This document shows positions 1-8,008 of a stretch of 45,896 bases of DNA, one piece after another. The notes below the pieces were generated by a model. The model did not search any database. It saw nothing but the letters and a program-made list of their open reading frames with translations, and had not been told where the DNA came from. Numbering within the stretch: the stretch's first letter is position 1; each line of letters starts with the position of its first letter. Source of the stretch: Paracraurococcus ruber. GTDB taxonomy: Bacteria; Pseudomonadota; Alphaproteobacteria; Acetobacterales; Acetobacteraceae. The stretch is from positions 1-45,896 of the forward strand of contig NZ_SMOA01000024.1 of the NCBI RefSeq assembly GCF_004353985.1. The letters run 5' to 3'. The translations under genes and the position numbers were made by a program.

Positions 1-1509
1 GATCCGGCGACCGCCGGCACGGGCACCGCGCCGGCCGGCAGCGGCACCGCGGCGGCCGCGAGCACGCCGGCCAAGGCCGCCGCCGGCACCGTGACGGCGG
101 TGTCCGAGACGCCCGGCGGCACCAAGGCGGAGGCTGGCACGACGCTGCCCGTCCCGAAGACCGACACCGCCGCGCTGCCGGCGACGACGACGGGGACCGA
201 CAAGGGCGCGGCGGTCCCGTCCGATGCGGGTGATGCCGGCCTCGGCCTCGCTACCGGCGTGCTGACGAAGGTGACGGACCTGTTGACCGGCCTCGCTACC
301 GGCCTGGGCCTGCCCGGCAAGGCGACGGGCGTCGCCGAGGCCCCCGCGGGCGTTGCGGTCACGGGTGTCACGGGGACCTGGGCCGGCCTCGGCGCTGGCG
401 CGGTGGACCCGCTGCACGCGGCGGTGGCGACCGCCACCGGCGGCCAGGGCGGCGCGGCGCAGCCGACCCCGGCGGCGGGGCAGGCGCCGGTCGCGACCAC
501 CGGCGCTGCGACGCCCGTGCCCCCGGCTGCCTCGACCACCCTGCCGGCACCGGCCAATGCAGCCACCACGGCGCCGACCCTGGCGACAGCGACGGACGCG
601 CATGCGACGCCGGCGACCACGGCGCCGACCCCGGCGACCGTGACGGAGGCGCATCCGATCCCGGCGACCACGGCGCCGACGCCGGCCGTGCCGGCGGCGA
701 CGGCTGCGGCGCAGGCGCCGGCGGCGGGCCTTCCCGTCCAGCCTGTCGCCACGGCCGTGCCCGCCGAATCCCATGGCGTCCCAGCCGCGGCGACGGCGGA
801 GGCGGCGGCACCCGCCCATGCCGTGCCGGTGCAGGCGGCCACCCCGGTGGCGACCGCCGAGATCCATGCCGGTCCGGCGACGGCGGAGGCACAGGCCCCG
901 GCGGCTGCCGCGCCCCTGCAGGCCACTCTCCCGGCCGTGGCGGTGGCGGTGCTGGCCGTCGCGGCCACGCCGACCGCGGAGGCGCATGCGCCGGCAGTGA
1001 CCGCGGAGGCGCATGCGGCGACCCCGGCGCCGGCGGCGGGCACCGGCACGCAGGTCGCCGCCGCATCGCTTCCGACCGCGGCTGCGGAAGCGCCCGGTTC
1101 CAGCCATGCCGCCCCCCTGGCGACCGATGCACCGGCCGCGGCCGGCCATGCCGCCACGGCCGCCGCCCAGGGCGGCCAGTCGCCGGGCGCGGTTGCCGTC
1201 GCGGCTGCCCCGGCGACCGATGCGGCGCATGCCGCGACCCCGCCCGCGAAGGCGCTGCCGGATGCCGCGCCCGCGGCGCATGCCCTGCCGGCCGATCCGG
1301 TGCTCGCCGCGCTCGATCCGACGCAGGCGGCGCTGTCGCTGACGCTGCACGACCCGGTGGCGGCACCGGCCGACCACCCGCCGGTGCTTGCGGCGGCGTC
1401 CCTGGAGCATCCGCTGCTCCAGGCCATGCCGGCGGCGCTGCCCGACCTGCATCCCGCCGAGCATGCGCTGGCGGCGGCGCTGCCGGTGCACGACGCGCTC
1501 TTCGCGTGA
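1..1509 (+). CDS. Ala/Pro/Thr-rich low-complexity protein (5' end outside window)
   Basis: The reading frame is open from base 1, so the gene starts upstream of the window; the first in-window start-like codon is GTG at 91. About 500 residues are visible, made almost entirely of Ala, Pro, Thr, Val and Gly, with loosely repeated units such as ATTAPTPA and TAEAHA. The last ~100 residues are less repetitive and richer in Leu, His and Asp. Third codon positions are consistently G or C, as in a real gene here. No domain, membrane segment or catalytic motif is recognisable, and any signal peptide would lie outside the window. The stop codon overlaps a possible GTG of the next frame, and the L,D-transpeptidase follows at once, which hints at an envelope or extracellular role. 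That role is inference from context and composition only. Confidence 0.6.
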   Translation, partial: DPATAGTGTAPAGSGTAAAASTPAKAAAGTVTAVSETPGGTKAEAGTTLPVPKTDTAALPATTTGTDKGAAVPSDAGDAGLGLATGVLTKVTDLLTGLATGLGLPGKATGVAEAPAGVAVTGVTGTWAGLGAGAVDPLHAAVATATGGQGGAAQPTPAAGQAPVATTGAATPVPPAASTTLPAPANAATTAPTLATATDAHATPATTAPTPATVTEAHPIPATTAPTPAVPAATAAAQAPAAGLPVQPVATAVPAESHGVPAAATAEAAAPAHAVPVQAATPVATAEIHAGPATAEAQAPAAAAPLQATLPAVAVAVLAVAATPTAEAHAPAVTAEAHAATPAPAAGTGTQVAAASLPTAAAEAPGSSHAAPLATDAPAAAGHAATAAAQGGQSPGAVAVAAAPATDAAHAATPPAKALPDAAPAAHALPADPVLAALDPTQAALSLTLHDPVAAPADHPPVLAAASLEHPLLQAMPAALPDLHPAEHALAAALPVHDALFA

Positions 1510-1589
1510 CGCAGCGGCGGGGATGGCCGGCAGGCCATCCCCGCGCAACGCCCTTGGCGCGGCCGGCCCGCTGCCTGTATCACCGCCTT

Positions 1590-3122
1590 GTGCGATCTCT
1601 CCTGGCCCTGACCCTGACCGGCGCCGTCGCCCTGGCGGTGCCGGCCGCGCTGGCCGCGCCGCCGGCCGCGCATGGTGGCGTCCATGCCGCGGTGCAGGGG
1701 CCGGAAGCGCTCCTCCGCCTCGCCGACCGCCTGCGCCGCCTGGGGGAGGACGGGCTGGACCCGCGCGACTACGGCATCCCGGCCGATGCCCTGGCCGAGG
1801 CCGACCCCGTCGCCTGGCGGGCGGCGCTGCGGCAGGCGGCGACCGCCGCGCTGGCCGACCTGCTGCATGGACGCGTGCGGGACCTGCCGGGCCGGGTGGA
1901 CCTGCGCCGCGACACCGGCGCGCTCCCGCTGGCGCCCTGGATGGCCGAGCTTGCCGCCACGCCGGAGCCCGCCGCCCTGCTCGACCGCGCCGCGCTGCTG
2001 CCCGGCGAGGCGGCGGCGCTGAAGCGTGCGCTGGCCGCCGCCCGGGCGCGCATCGCGGCGGGTGGCCTGCCGCAGGTGCCGCCGATGCCCGGGACGGAGG
2101 CGCTGGAACCCGGCATGGCCGACCCGGTGCGGGTGCCGGCCCTGCGCGCCCGCCTGGCCGCCACCGATCTGCTGGTCGCCACGCGGCAGCCCGAGGATCC
2201 GCTGGTCTATGACGAGGCGCTGGTCGCCGCCGTCCGCCGCTTCCAGGCGGCCGAGGCGCTGGAGGCCGATGGCCGCATCGGCCGGCTGACCTTCGCCGCG
2301 CTGAACCGCCCGGCCGAGGTCGCGGTGCGGCAACTGCGCGTCGCGCTCGACATGCGCCGCGCCGCCGCGCCGCCCGAGGCCGGGCGGCGGATCGAGGTGA
2401 ACATCCCGCACCAGCGGCTGCAGGTGGTCGAGGCCGGGCGGGTGCTGCTGGACATGACCGTCATCGTCGGCCGGCCGGCGCGGGCCACGCCCATGCTGCG
2501 CACCCGGCTCGCCGCCGTGCAGTTCAACCCGCCCTGGGGCGTGCCGGAGCGCAATGCGCGCGAGGACCTGCTGCCGAAATTCCGGCAGAACCCGCGCGCC
2601 ATGATGGAGAAGGGCTTCCGGGTCTACGGCTTCGCCGACGGCCAGCGGGTGGAGATCGACCCGACGACCATCGACTGGCGCAGCGTGAACCCGGAGCGCT
2701 TCCCGTATGTCATCCGCCAGGATGCGGGGGAGGCGAATGCCCTCGGCCGGATCAAGTTCGTGATCCCGAACACCGAGGACATCTTCATGCATGACACGCC
2801 CGACCGGCACCTGTTCCGCCGGGCGGAGCGTGCCTTCTCCTCCGGCTGCATCCGGCTGGAGAAGCCGATGGAGCTGCTCGACATCGTGCTGCAGGGCACC
2901 GCCGGCTGGGACCGCGCCAGGGTGGACAATGTGCTCGCCAGCCGGCAGACCGCCGCCATGCCGGTCGGGCGGCCGATTCCCGTCCGGCTGCACTACACGA
3001 CGGTGGTGGTGGAGGGGCCCGAGGTGCGCATCCGGCAGGACCTGTATGGCCTGGACGAGGCCTATGCGCGGGCGCTGGACGCCCCGCGCCTGCCGCGCAT
3101 GGCCGAGTTGCGGACGCGCTGA
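1590..3122 (+). CDS. L,D-transpeptidase, YcbB/LdtD type (YkuD domain with peptidoglycan-binding domain)
   Basis: Predicted periplasmic enzyme that forms 3-3 cross-links in peptidoglycan or attaches proteins to it. From the GTG at 1590 the product is 510 aa and begins with a clear signal peptide (MRSLLALTLTGAVALAVP...). A frame extension to GTG 1506 would bury this signal, so I prefer 1590. A peptidoglycan-binding-like helical region lies around residues 200-240 (AVRRFQ..., DGRIGRLTFAALN). The YkuD catalytic domain starts near residue 268 (IEVNIPHQRLQVVE). The catalytic motif is seen as His401 (FMHDTPD) and Cys420 in SSGCIR, the Ser-Ser-Gly-Cys form usual for the long YcbB group. It sits between the low-complexity protein and a DUF882 gene that starts 2 bases after its stop, so the last two are probably one transcript. 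Confidence 0.9.
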   Translation: MRSLLALTLTGAVALAVPAALAAPPAAHGGVHAAVQGPEALLRLADRLRRLGEDGLDPRDYGIPADALAEADPVAWRAALRQAATAALADLLHGRVRDLPGRVDLRRDTGALPLAPWMAELAATPEPAALLDRAALLPGEAAALKRALAAARARIAAGGLPQVPPMPGTEALEPGMADPVRVPALRARLAATDLLVATRQPEDPLVYDEALVAAVRRFQAAEALEADGRIGRLTFAALNRPAEVAVRQLRVALDMRRAAAPPEAGRRIEVNIPHQRLQVVEAGRVLLDMTVIVGRPARATPMLRTRLAAVQFNPPWGVPERNAREDLLPKFRQNPRAMMEKGFRVYGFADGQRVEIDPTTIDWRSVNPERFPYVIRQDAGEANALGRIKFVIPNTEDIFMHDTPDRHLFRRAERAFSSGCIRLEKPMELLDIVLQGTAGWDRARVDNVLASRQTAAMPVGRPIPVRLHYTTVVVEGPEVRIRQDLYGLDEAYARALDAPRLPRMAELRTR

Positions 3123-3123
3123 G

Positions 3124-3696
3124 GTGGCGGCCTGCCTGTGCTGCGCCGGCGTGTCGCGGCGCGGGTTGCTGCGCGGCTTTGCGGCTATCGGCACCGGCCT
3201 CGCCTGCGCCGCGGCGGGCGGCGGCCCGGCGCTGGCCCAGGCGACCGGCGGCGCGCCGCGCGCGCTCCGCATCCATCGCATGCAGACCGACGAGGTGTTC
3301 GACGGCACCTATTGGCGGGATGGCCGCTACGACCGGGAGTCGCTGAAGCAGCTCGACTGGCTGTTCCGCGACCCGGCGCGGGACGAGGCGACCCCGATGG
3401 ACCCGCGGCTGTTCGACGTGATGCATGTGGTCGCGCAGGAGATGGACGCGCAGGAAGGCTTCCAGGTGATCAGCGGCTATCGCAGCCCGGAGACCAATGC
3501 GCAGCGGGCACGCGAATCCCGCCGGGTCTCCCGCGCCTCCCTGCACATGTCAGGCATGGCGGCGGATTGTCGGCTGCCGGGGCGGGACAGCCTGGCGCTG
3601 GCGCGGCTGGCGGCGGAGATGCAGATCGGCGGCGTCGGGCTCTACCGCCGTGACGGCTTCGTGCATCTGGATTGCGGCCCGGCACGTCGCTGGTAG
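3124..3696 (+). CDS. DUF882 / YcbK-like M15-family protein with Tat-type signal
   Basis: Predicted exported zinc peptidase-like protein of the DUF882 family, related to D-Ala-D-Ala carboxypeptidases of the M15 fold. The N-terminus has a twin-arginine-type signal (SRRGLLRG followed by a hydrophobic stretch and an ALAQA cleavage-like site). Core motifs are visible: GYRSPETN, then LHMSGMAADCR (His and Asp metal ligands) and the C-terminal VHLDCG (His). GTG at 3124 gives 190 aa; GTG at 3151 (VSRRGLL) is an equally plausible start. It lies 2 bases after the L,D-transpeptidase, a common pairing in proteobacteria that supports a joint cell-wall function. Family assignment is firm; enzymatic activity is inferred. 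Confidence 0.88.
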   Translation: MAACLCCAGVSRRGLLRGFAAIGTGLACAAAGGGPALAQATGGAPRALRIHRMQTDEVFDGTYWRDGRYDRESLKQLDWLFRDPARDEATPMDPRLFDVMHVVAQEMDAQEGFQVISGYRSPETNAQRARESRRVSRASLHMSGMAADCRLPGRDSLALARLAAEMQIGGVGLYRRDGFVHLDCGPARRW

Positions 3697-3970
3697 GCGC
3701 GGCGCCGCCAACCCAGGGCCATGGCGTATCGCGGCCCGGCTTGAACCCGGCGAAGGCGGCCCCTGCGCGCCCCGGTGCCGGCCCCGCCCGCCGCCGGGGT
3801 CGCGCCGATTGCGGCACCGGCCGCGCGCCGCGGCGGTAGGCGCGTCGCCTGCCGCGGCGCTACCCTTCCGCATGGCGATCGAGTCGCGCGGCCGGGCGAT
3901 GCGCCGGCCATCTTGCAGACCGGCTGGGGATCGCATCCCGGCCGCGGCGGCGGACAGGGTCGCGGCGTGG

Positions 3971-4450
3971 ATGCCGGGACCGGCGTCGTGGCCGCGCCCC
4001 GCCGTGCTCGTGGCGCTCGCCCTGCTGGCCGGCTGCGCGCCGGCCGCCCTGCCTCCGGCGGCCCCGCCCGAGCCTGTCCCGCCCCGGGTGGATCTGGCGC
4101 CGCGCGCCGAATGGCGGCGTATCCCGCTCGAGCGGCGCGGTGCCTATGCCGCGGCCTATGCCGCTTCCGCCCCGGCCCTGTGGGGGGAGGGGCTGCGGCG
4201 GGTCTGGATCGTGCTCGACCTGGGCGAGCCGATCCGCCTGCCGGAAACCGGCGGCCACGCCCGCAGCGTCGCCTTCCTGGCGGATTACCGCTGCGAGGCG
4301 CGGTCCTGGCGGCCGATCGAGGGCACCTGGTACCGGCGGCCCGATGCGCGGGAGCCGGAGCTTGAGGAGCGCCCGCGCGACCCGGCGGAGCGGGCGGTGC
4401 AGCCCGGCACGCTGGTCGCGGTCTTCCTCGAGGCGGCCTGCCGGGCCTGA
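3971..4450 (+). CDS. small putative lipoprotein, function unknown
   Basis: A 159-residue product with an N-terminal hydrophobic stretch ending in a lipobox (ALLAGC, Cys about residue 26), followed by a Pro/Ala-rich linker, as in outer-membrane or periplasmic lipoproteins. The rest is a small domain with RVWIVLDLGEPIRLPETG and a conserved-looking YRCEARSW / GTWYRR segment. I do not recognise the family with confidence; it loosely resembles small surface lipoproteins of proteobacteria. The frame stays open upstream to 3497, but that part overlaps the preceding gene and lacks a signal sequence, so ATG 3971 just before the lipoprotein signal is chosen. It stands alone, 274 bases after the DUF882 gene. 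Confidence 0.65.
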   Translation: MPGPASWPRPAVLVALALLAGCAPAALPPAAPPEPVPPRVDLAPRAEWRRIPLERRGAYAAAYAASAPALWGEGLRRVWIVLDLGEPIRLPETGGHARSVAFLADYRCEARSWRPIEGTWYRRPDAREPELEERPRDPAERAVQPGTLVAVFLEAACRA

Positions 4451-4511
4451 CGCGCCCGGACTCCGGCCATCGGCCGCAGCGGCCGGCAGGCCGACGCCCG
4501 GGCTTTGGCCG

Positions 4512-4529
4512 GGCGCGCTGCAGCGCGCC
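4512..4529. terminator. 18-bp perfect palindrome after the lipoprotein gene
   Basis: GGCGCGCTGCAGCGCGCC is a perfect palindrome lying 62 bases after the lipoprotein stop. It is preceded by a second hairpin-forming stretch (GCCCGG...CCGGGC around 4490-4513). There is no T-tract, so a transcription terminator is plausible but unproven; a protein-binding palindrome is the alternative. Confidence 0.35.
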
Positions 4530-4638
4530 GTGGGTCCCGCATCGCAAGCCGCCACGTCGCGCCCGGGCGCGGAGCCGGGCGCCGCGGCGGCGAACCCGGC
4601 CCTGTCCCAGGCGTTACGGTCTTGATGGGGGGACGGGC

Positions 4639-5001
4639 ATGCGGGTTCTGTTGATCGAGGACGATGCGCTGGTCCGCAGCGTGCTGTCCGAGACGCTCGA
4701 CGGCGACGGGTTCGAGGTGGACGGGCTGGCGAATGCCGAGGATGCGCTGATCCTTCTGGGTGCCGGCCAGGTGCCCGACGTGCTGGTGACGGATGTGAAT
4801 CTGGGCCCCGGGCTGGACGGGTTCGACTTGGCCGACCTGGCGCGGCAGCGTCACCCGGATGTGGAGGTGATCCTGATCAGCGGCACGACGCCGGATCTGG
4901 CGCGCCGCGCCGCCCGGCGGCACGAGCATTTCCTGCAGAAGCCCTTCGCGCCGGAGCAGCTGGCGGCGAAGATCCGCGAGGCTGGACGCGAGATCGGCTG
5001 A
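4639..5001 (+). CDS. single-domain response regulator (CheY-like receiver)
   Basis: A 120-residue stand-alone receiver domain. The acidic pocket is Glu7-Asp8-Asp9, the phospho-acceptor is Asp52 (VTDVNL), the switch residue is Ser81 (LISG) and the conserved Lys is Lys101 (LQKPF). No DNA-binding or enzymatic output domain follows, so it acts by protein contact or as a phosphate relay or sink. The start ATG 4639 has a GGGGGGA ribosome-binding site 5 bases upstream. No histidine kinase lies in the window, so its partner is elsewhere. It is transcribed toward the minus-strand Bug gene and appears to be monocistronic. Confidence 0.92.
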   Translation: MRVLLIEDDALVRSVLSETLDGDGFEVDGLANAEDALILLGAGQVPDVLVTDVNLGPGLDGFDLADLARQRHPDVEVILISGTTPDLARRAARRHEHFLQKPFAPEQLAAKIREAGREIG

Positions 5002-5306
5002 CGCGGCCGGGGCCGGGCGCGGGCGCGGTCGGCCGGCCTTTCGATGCGCGGCGGGCGCGCGGCGACGGGCAATGCCGCCGCGGCGAGACGGGGACGGGAT
5101 ACCATCACGCCGTCCCGAAGCGTCCCGGCGCGGGCCGGGACCCAGGGACCACGGCCGCGTCTCGCCCGGCCGGCGCGCCGGCCGATGCGGTCATCGCGGC
5201 CGGCGCGCCGTCGTCACGCCAGGGGGACGCGCCCTGTCGGCATGCGGCGCCGGGCCTCCGGCCGGCCTGACCCCGGTCCACCGGAGGATGGCGGCGGCAT
5301 CCGGCC
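5002..5306. other. 305-base convergent intergenic region
   Basis: This space lies between the response regulator (plus) and the Bug receptor gene (minus). It holds the repeated GC palindrome listed at 5168-5210 and no frame that I can support as a gene. Short frames on both strands here are Arg/Pro/Gly-rich and look like shadows of high G+C. Confidence 0.5.
5168..5210. repeat. two copies of a GC palindromic 13-mer, 30 bp apart
   Basis: GGCCGGCGCGCCG occurs at 5168-5180 and again at 5198-5210. The first copy extends to the perfect 16-bp palindrome GGCCGGCGCGCCGGCC (5168-5183). It lies between convergent genes and could act as a bidirectional terminator or a protein-binding site. There is no T-tract. 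Confidence 0.5.
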
Positions 5307-6281
5307 TCATTGGTCGATGCGGATGTCGTGGTCCCGGATCACCTTCCCCAGGCTTGCGGTATCCGCCCGCAGGCGGGCGCGGAAGGCGTCCGCCCCGTCG
5401 CTTCGCAGTTCGGCGCCAAGCTCCCCGACGCGGGCGCGGATCGCGGCCTCCTGCATCACCTCGCGGATCGCCGCCTCCAGCCGTGCGATGGTGGCCGGCG
5501 GGGTGCTGCCCTGGACCAGCACGCCCTGCCAAGTGCCGGCCTCCGCCTGCGGCCAGCCGAGCTCGGCGAAGGTCGGCAGGTCCGGCAGGGATGGCAGCCG
5601 CCGCGGGCCGGAGACGGCCAGGCCGCGCATCCGACCGCCGGTCACATGCGGCATGGACTGCGTGGCGCCCTGCATGGTCAGGTCCGCCTCCCCGCTGGCG
5701 ACCGCCAGCAGGGCGGGCGCGCCGCCGCGATAGGGTACCTGCAGCATCTCCCCGCCCCAGGCCGCGGCCAGGGCCACCGCGACCAGGTGAGTCAGCGTGC
5801 CGGCGCCGGAATTGGCGAAATTCAGCTTTCCCGGATTGGCCTTGGCATAGGCCGCGAGGCCGGCGGCATCCTGTGCCGGCAGCCCGTTGCGGACCGCCAG
5901 GATATAGGGGGCGTAGATGAGCATGCTGACCGTCGCCAGGTCGCGTTCCACGTCGAAGGGCAGCCGGGCGAAGAGGAAGGGGTTGGTGGCCAGCACGCTG
6001 ACATCCAGCAGCAGCAGCGTGGTGCCGTCGGGCGGGCTCTTCGCCACGTAGTCGGCGCCGATATTGCCGCCGGCGCCGGCGCGGTTCTCGACGATCACCG
6101 TCTGGCCCAGCTGGCGGCCGAGCGGGCCGGCGATGAGCCGGGCCAGGATGTCGCTGGTGCCGCCCGCCGCGTTCGGGACGATGATGCGGGTGGTGCCCTG
6201 GCCCTGGGCCCGGGCCAGGGACGGGGCCATCAGGAGGGGCGGGGCGGCCAGCGCCGCGGCGATCAGGTGGCGTCTGCGCAT
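5307..6281 (-). CDS. Bug/TctC-family tripartite tricarboxylate transporter receptor protein
   Basis: A 324-residue periplasmic solute-binding protein of the Bug family, which binds small organic acids or amides. It has an N-terminal signal peptide (MRRRHLIAAALAAPPLLMAPSLARAQ). Family signatures follow: RIIVPNAAGGTSDILARL near the N-terminus, TVIVENRAGAGGNIGADYVAKSPPDG, and later LTHLVAVALAAAWG and VPYRGGAPALLAV. The start is ATG 6281 (minus), preceded by GGAGGAAAAG. No TctA or TctB membrane subunits are in the window, so it is an orphan receptor, as is common in beta- and alphaproteobacteria. It follows the CoA-transferase on the same strand after 244 bases, so it may bind the acid whose CoA ester that enzyme makes; this is inference. 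Confidence 0.93.
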   Translation of the reverse strand: MRRRHLIAAALAAPPLLMAPSLARAQGQGTTRIIVPNAAGGTSDILARLIAGPLGRQLGQTVIVENRAGAGGNIGADYVAKSPPDGTTLLLLDVSVLATNPFLFARLPFDVERDLATVSMLIYAPYILAVRNGLPAQDAAGLAAYAKANPGKLNFANSGAGTLTHLVAVALAAAWGGEMLQVPYRGGAPALLAVASGEADLTMQGATQSMPHVTGGRMRGLAVSGPRRLPSLPDLPTFAELGWPQAEAGTWQGVLVQGSTPPATIARLEAAIREVMQEAAIRARVGELGAELRSDGADAFRARLRADTASLGKVIRDHDIRIDQ

Positions 6282-6391
6282 GCTGGTCTTTTCCTCCAAC
6301 GCGCGGCCGGCCGGTCGCGGCGCCGCGCAGCTTGTCCTGGGGAAGGCATGGGGCTGCCGAGGGCCAGGCGCGATGGCCCCGGTAGCCCTGT

Positions 6392-6419
6392 CGCGGCGCG
6401 GCGTGACCGCCGCGCCGCG
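6392..6419 (-). other. strong hairpin between CoA-transferase and Bug genes
   Basis: Twelve perfectly paired bases (CGCGGCGCGGCG / CGCCGCGCCGCG) enclose a 4-base loop, within the 244-base gap of a likely two-gene transcript. It has no T-tract. It could attenuate transcription or protect the downstream mRNA end, so that the binding protein is made in a different amount from the enzyme. Confidence 0.45.
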
Positions 6420-6525
6420 TGGCCCCGCTCCACGCGCCAGGGGCGACGGCGTTGCGCGTCCGGATGCGAAGGCGAGACGCCAAGGCGTCCATCCCCGCAT
6501 CCCGCGGCGCCGGCCAGCCCGGCGG

Positions 6526-7752
6526 TCAGCCGCGGCGAATGGCGCGGCGGGATGCGAGATCCTCGATCTCGGCCGCGGTGTAGCCGAGCTCCGCCAGCAC
6601 CTCCGCGGTATGCTCGCCGAGGCGGGGCGGGTGGCGGCGGATGGCGGCGGGTGTCGCGGCGAAGCGGGTGGGCGGCTTCGCCATGCGGAGCGTCCCTTCC
6701 GTCGGGTGCTGCATCGGCTGGAACATGCCGACCGCCGCGAGATGCGGATGCGAGGGCAGGTCGCCGATGGCGGAGAAGGCGGTGGCCGGGATGTCCAGCG
6801 TCTCGCACAGGGCCAGCCAGTCGGTGGTGCTGCGGCCGCGCGCGATGTCGGCGACCGCGGCATAGACGCGGTCGATCTGCGCGTTGCGCTTCACCGGGTC
6901 GTCCACCGAGAGCGCCTCGATCAGCTCCGGCCGGCCGGCGGCCTCGAAGAAGGCGCGCCAATGCGCCGCGGTATAGGGCAGCAGCGTCATCCATCCATCC
7001 TGCGTCGCCACCGGCTTGCGGTGGCGCAGGCGCTCATAGCCGGGCTCGCCCCGCGGCGGGTCGAAGGCATGGCCGCCCTGGTGCTCCACCGCGACGAAGG
7101 CCGTCAGCGTCTCCAGCATCGGCACCTCGACGAGCTGCGCCTCGCCGGTCCGCTCGCGGTGCAGCAGCGCCGCCAGCACGGCGGAGAGCAGCGCCATGCC
7201 GGTGATCTTGTCCGCGACCAGGGAAGGGACGAAGCGCGGCCGCCCTTCCTCCTCGCCCACGATGTCGGCGAGGCCGGAGGCGGCCTGGATCACTTCGTCG
7301 AAGGCCGGGCGGGCGCGGTGCGGCCCGTCCTGACCGAAGCCGGTGGCGACGGCGAAGACCATGCGCGGGTTCAGCGCCCGGCATTGCTCCGGCCCGAAGC
7401 CGAGCCGGGCCATGCCGGCAGGGCGGATATTGGTGACCAGCACGTCGGCGGTCGGGATCAGCCGCCGCAGCACCTCCGCCCCCTCCGGCGTCTTCAGGTC
7501 CAGCGACACCGACCGCTTGTTGCGATTCACCCCGAGGAAGACCGAGGCCATGCCGCGGTTGCGGAAGACGCCGGAGTTGCGGACCAGGTCGCCTGAGGGA
7601 GTCTCCACCTTGATCACCTCCGCACCCCAGTCGCCCAGGGTCTGGGTGGCGAATGGGCCGAGGACGACGGCGGTGAGGTCGAGCACGCGGATGCCGGCGA
7701 GCGGGCCCCCGGGTGAGGCGCCGTGCGGGCCGTCGGGCGTCGAGTCGGTCAT
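6526..7752 (-). CDS. CaiB/BaiF family (class III) CoA-transferase
   Basis: A 408-residue cytoplasmic enzyme that moves CoA between acyl-CoA and a free carboxylic acid. The N-terminus carries the family pattern IRVLDLTAVVLGPFATQTLGDWGAEVIKVE, then NRNKRSVSLDLK and VLVTNIRPAGMARLG. The catalytic Asp is expected at Asp152 (RPAFDEVIQAASG). The length is typical. The start ATG 7752 overlaps the stop of a 13-codon minifeature upstream (ATGA), and its own ribosome-binding site is weak. A Bug receptor gene follows on the same strand, a frequent pairing for uptake and activation of an organic acid. The substrate cannot be read from the sequence. Confidence 0.93.
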   Translation of the reverse strand: MTDSTPDGPHGASPGGPLAGIRVLDLTAVVLGPFATQTLGDWGAEVIKVETPSGDLVRNSGVFRNRGMASVFLGVNRNKRSVSLDLKTPEGAEVLRRLIPTADVLVTNIRPAGMARLGFGPEQCRALNPRMVFAVATGFGQDGPHRARPAFDEVIQAASGLADIVGEEEGRPRFVPSLVADKITGMALLSAVLAALLHRERTGEAQLVEVPMLETLTAFVAVEHQGGHAFDPPRGEPGYERLRHRKPVATQDGWMTLLPYTAAHWRAFFEAAGRPELIEALSVDDPVKRNAQIDRVYAAVADIARGRSTTDWLALCETLDIPATAFSAIGDLPSHPHLAAVGMFQPMQHPTEGTLRMAKPPTRFAATPAAIRRHPPRLGEHTAEVLAELGYTAAEIEDLASRRAIRRG

Positions 7753-7790
7753 GCCGCCCCGCCCCTGCGGGCGGCCGGATGCTGCGCCAT
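7749..7790 (-). CDS. possible 13-codon leader ORF coupled to the CoA-transferase
   Basis: On the minus strand GGGAGG lies 5 bases before an ATG at 7790, opening a 13-codon frame (MAQHPAARRGGAA). Its TGA overlaps the ATG of the CoA-transferase in the arrangement ATGA. The leader has a much better Shine-Dalgarno site than the enzyme gene, so translational coupling is possible. It may also be chance. No attenuation structure is obvious apart from a small CGGCGC/GCGCCG hairpin upstream at about 7816-7832. Confidence 0.3.
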   Translation of the reverse strand: MAQHPAARRGGAA

Positions 7791-8008
7791 GGACGCCTCC
7801 CTTCGTGGTTTTTCGGCGCAGGCAGCGCCGCAGTGTGAACGAATCCTAGCGGGCGCGCGCGGCGTGGGCTAGGCGATGGGGCGGAGGGCCGCGAAGGGCG
7901 CCGGCGCGGGACCGAGTCTGCACCCGAACCGGATGGCGTTCGCACACGTTCCCACCCTCGCGGCGGGGCGGCAACGCCCCCCAACACGACCAGATCCTGG
8001 AGGGACAG

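Noticed and set aside
1506-1589. GTG 1506 as start of the L,D-transpeptidase, coupled to the upstream stop
   Set aside because: The 28 extra residues are Arg/Pro-rich and would precede the signal peptide that begins at GTG 1590.
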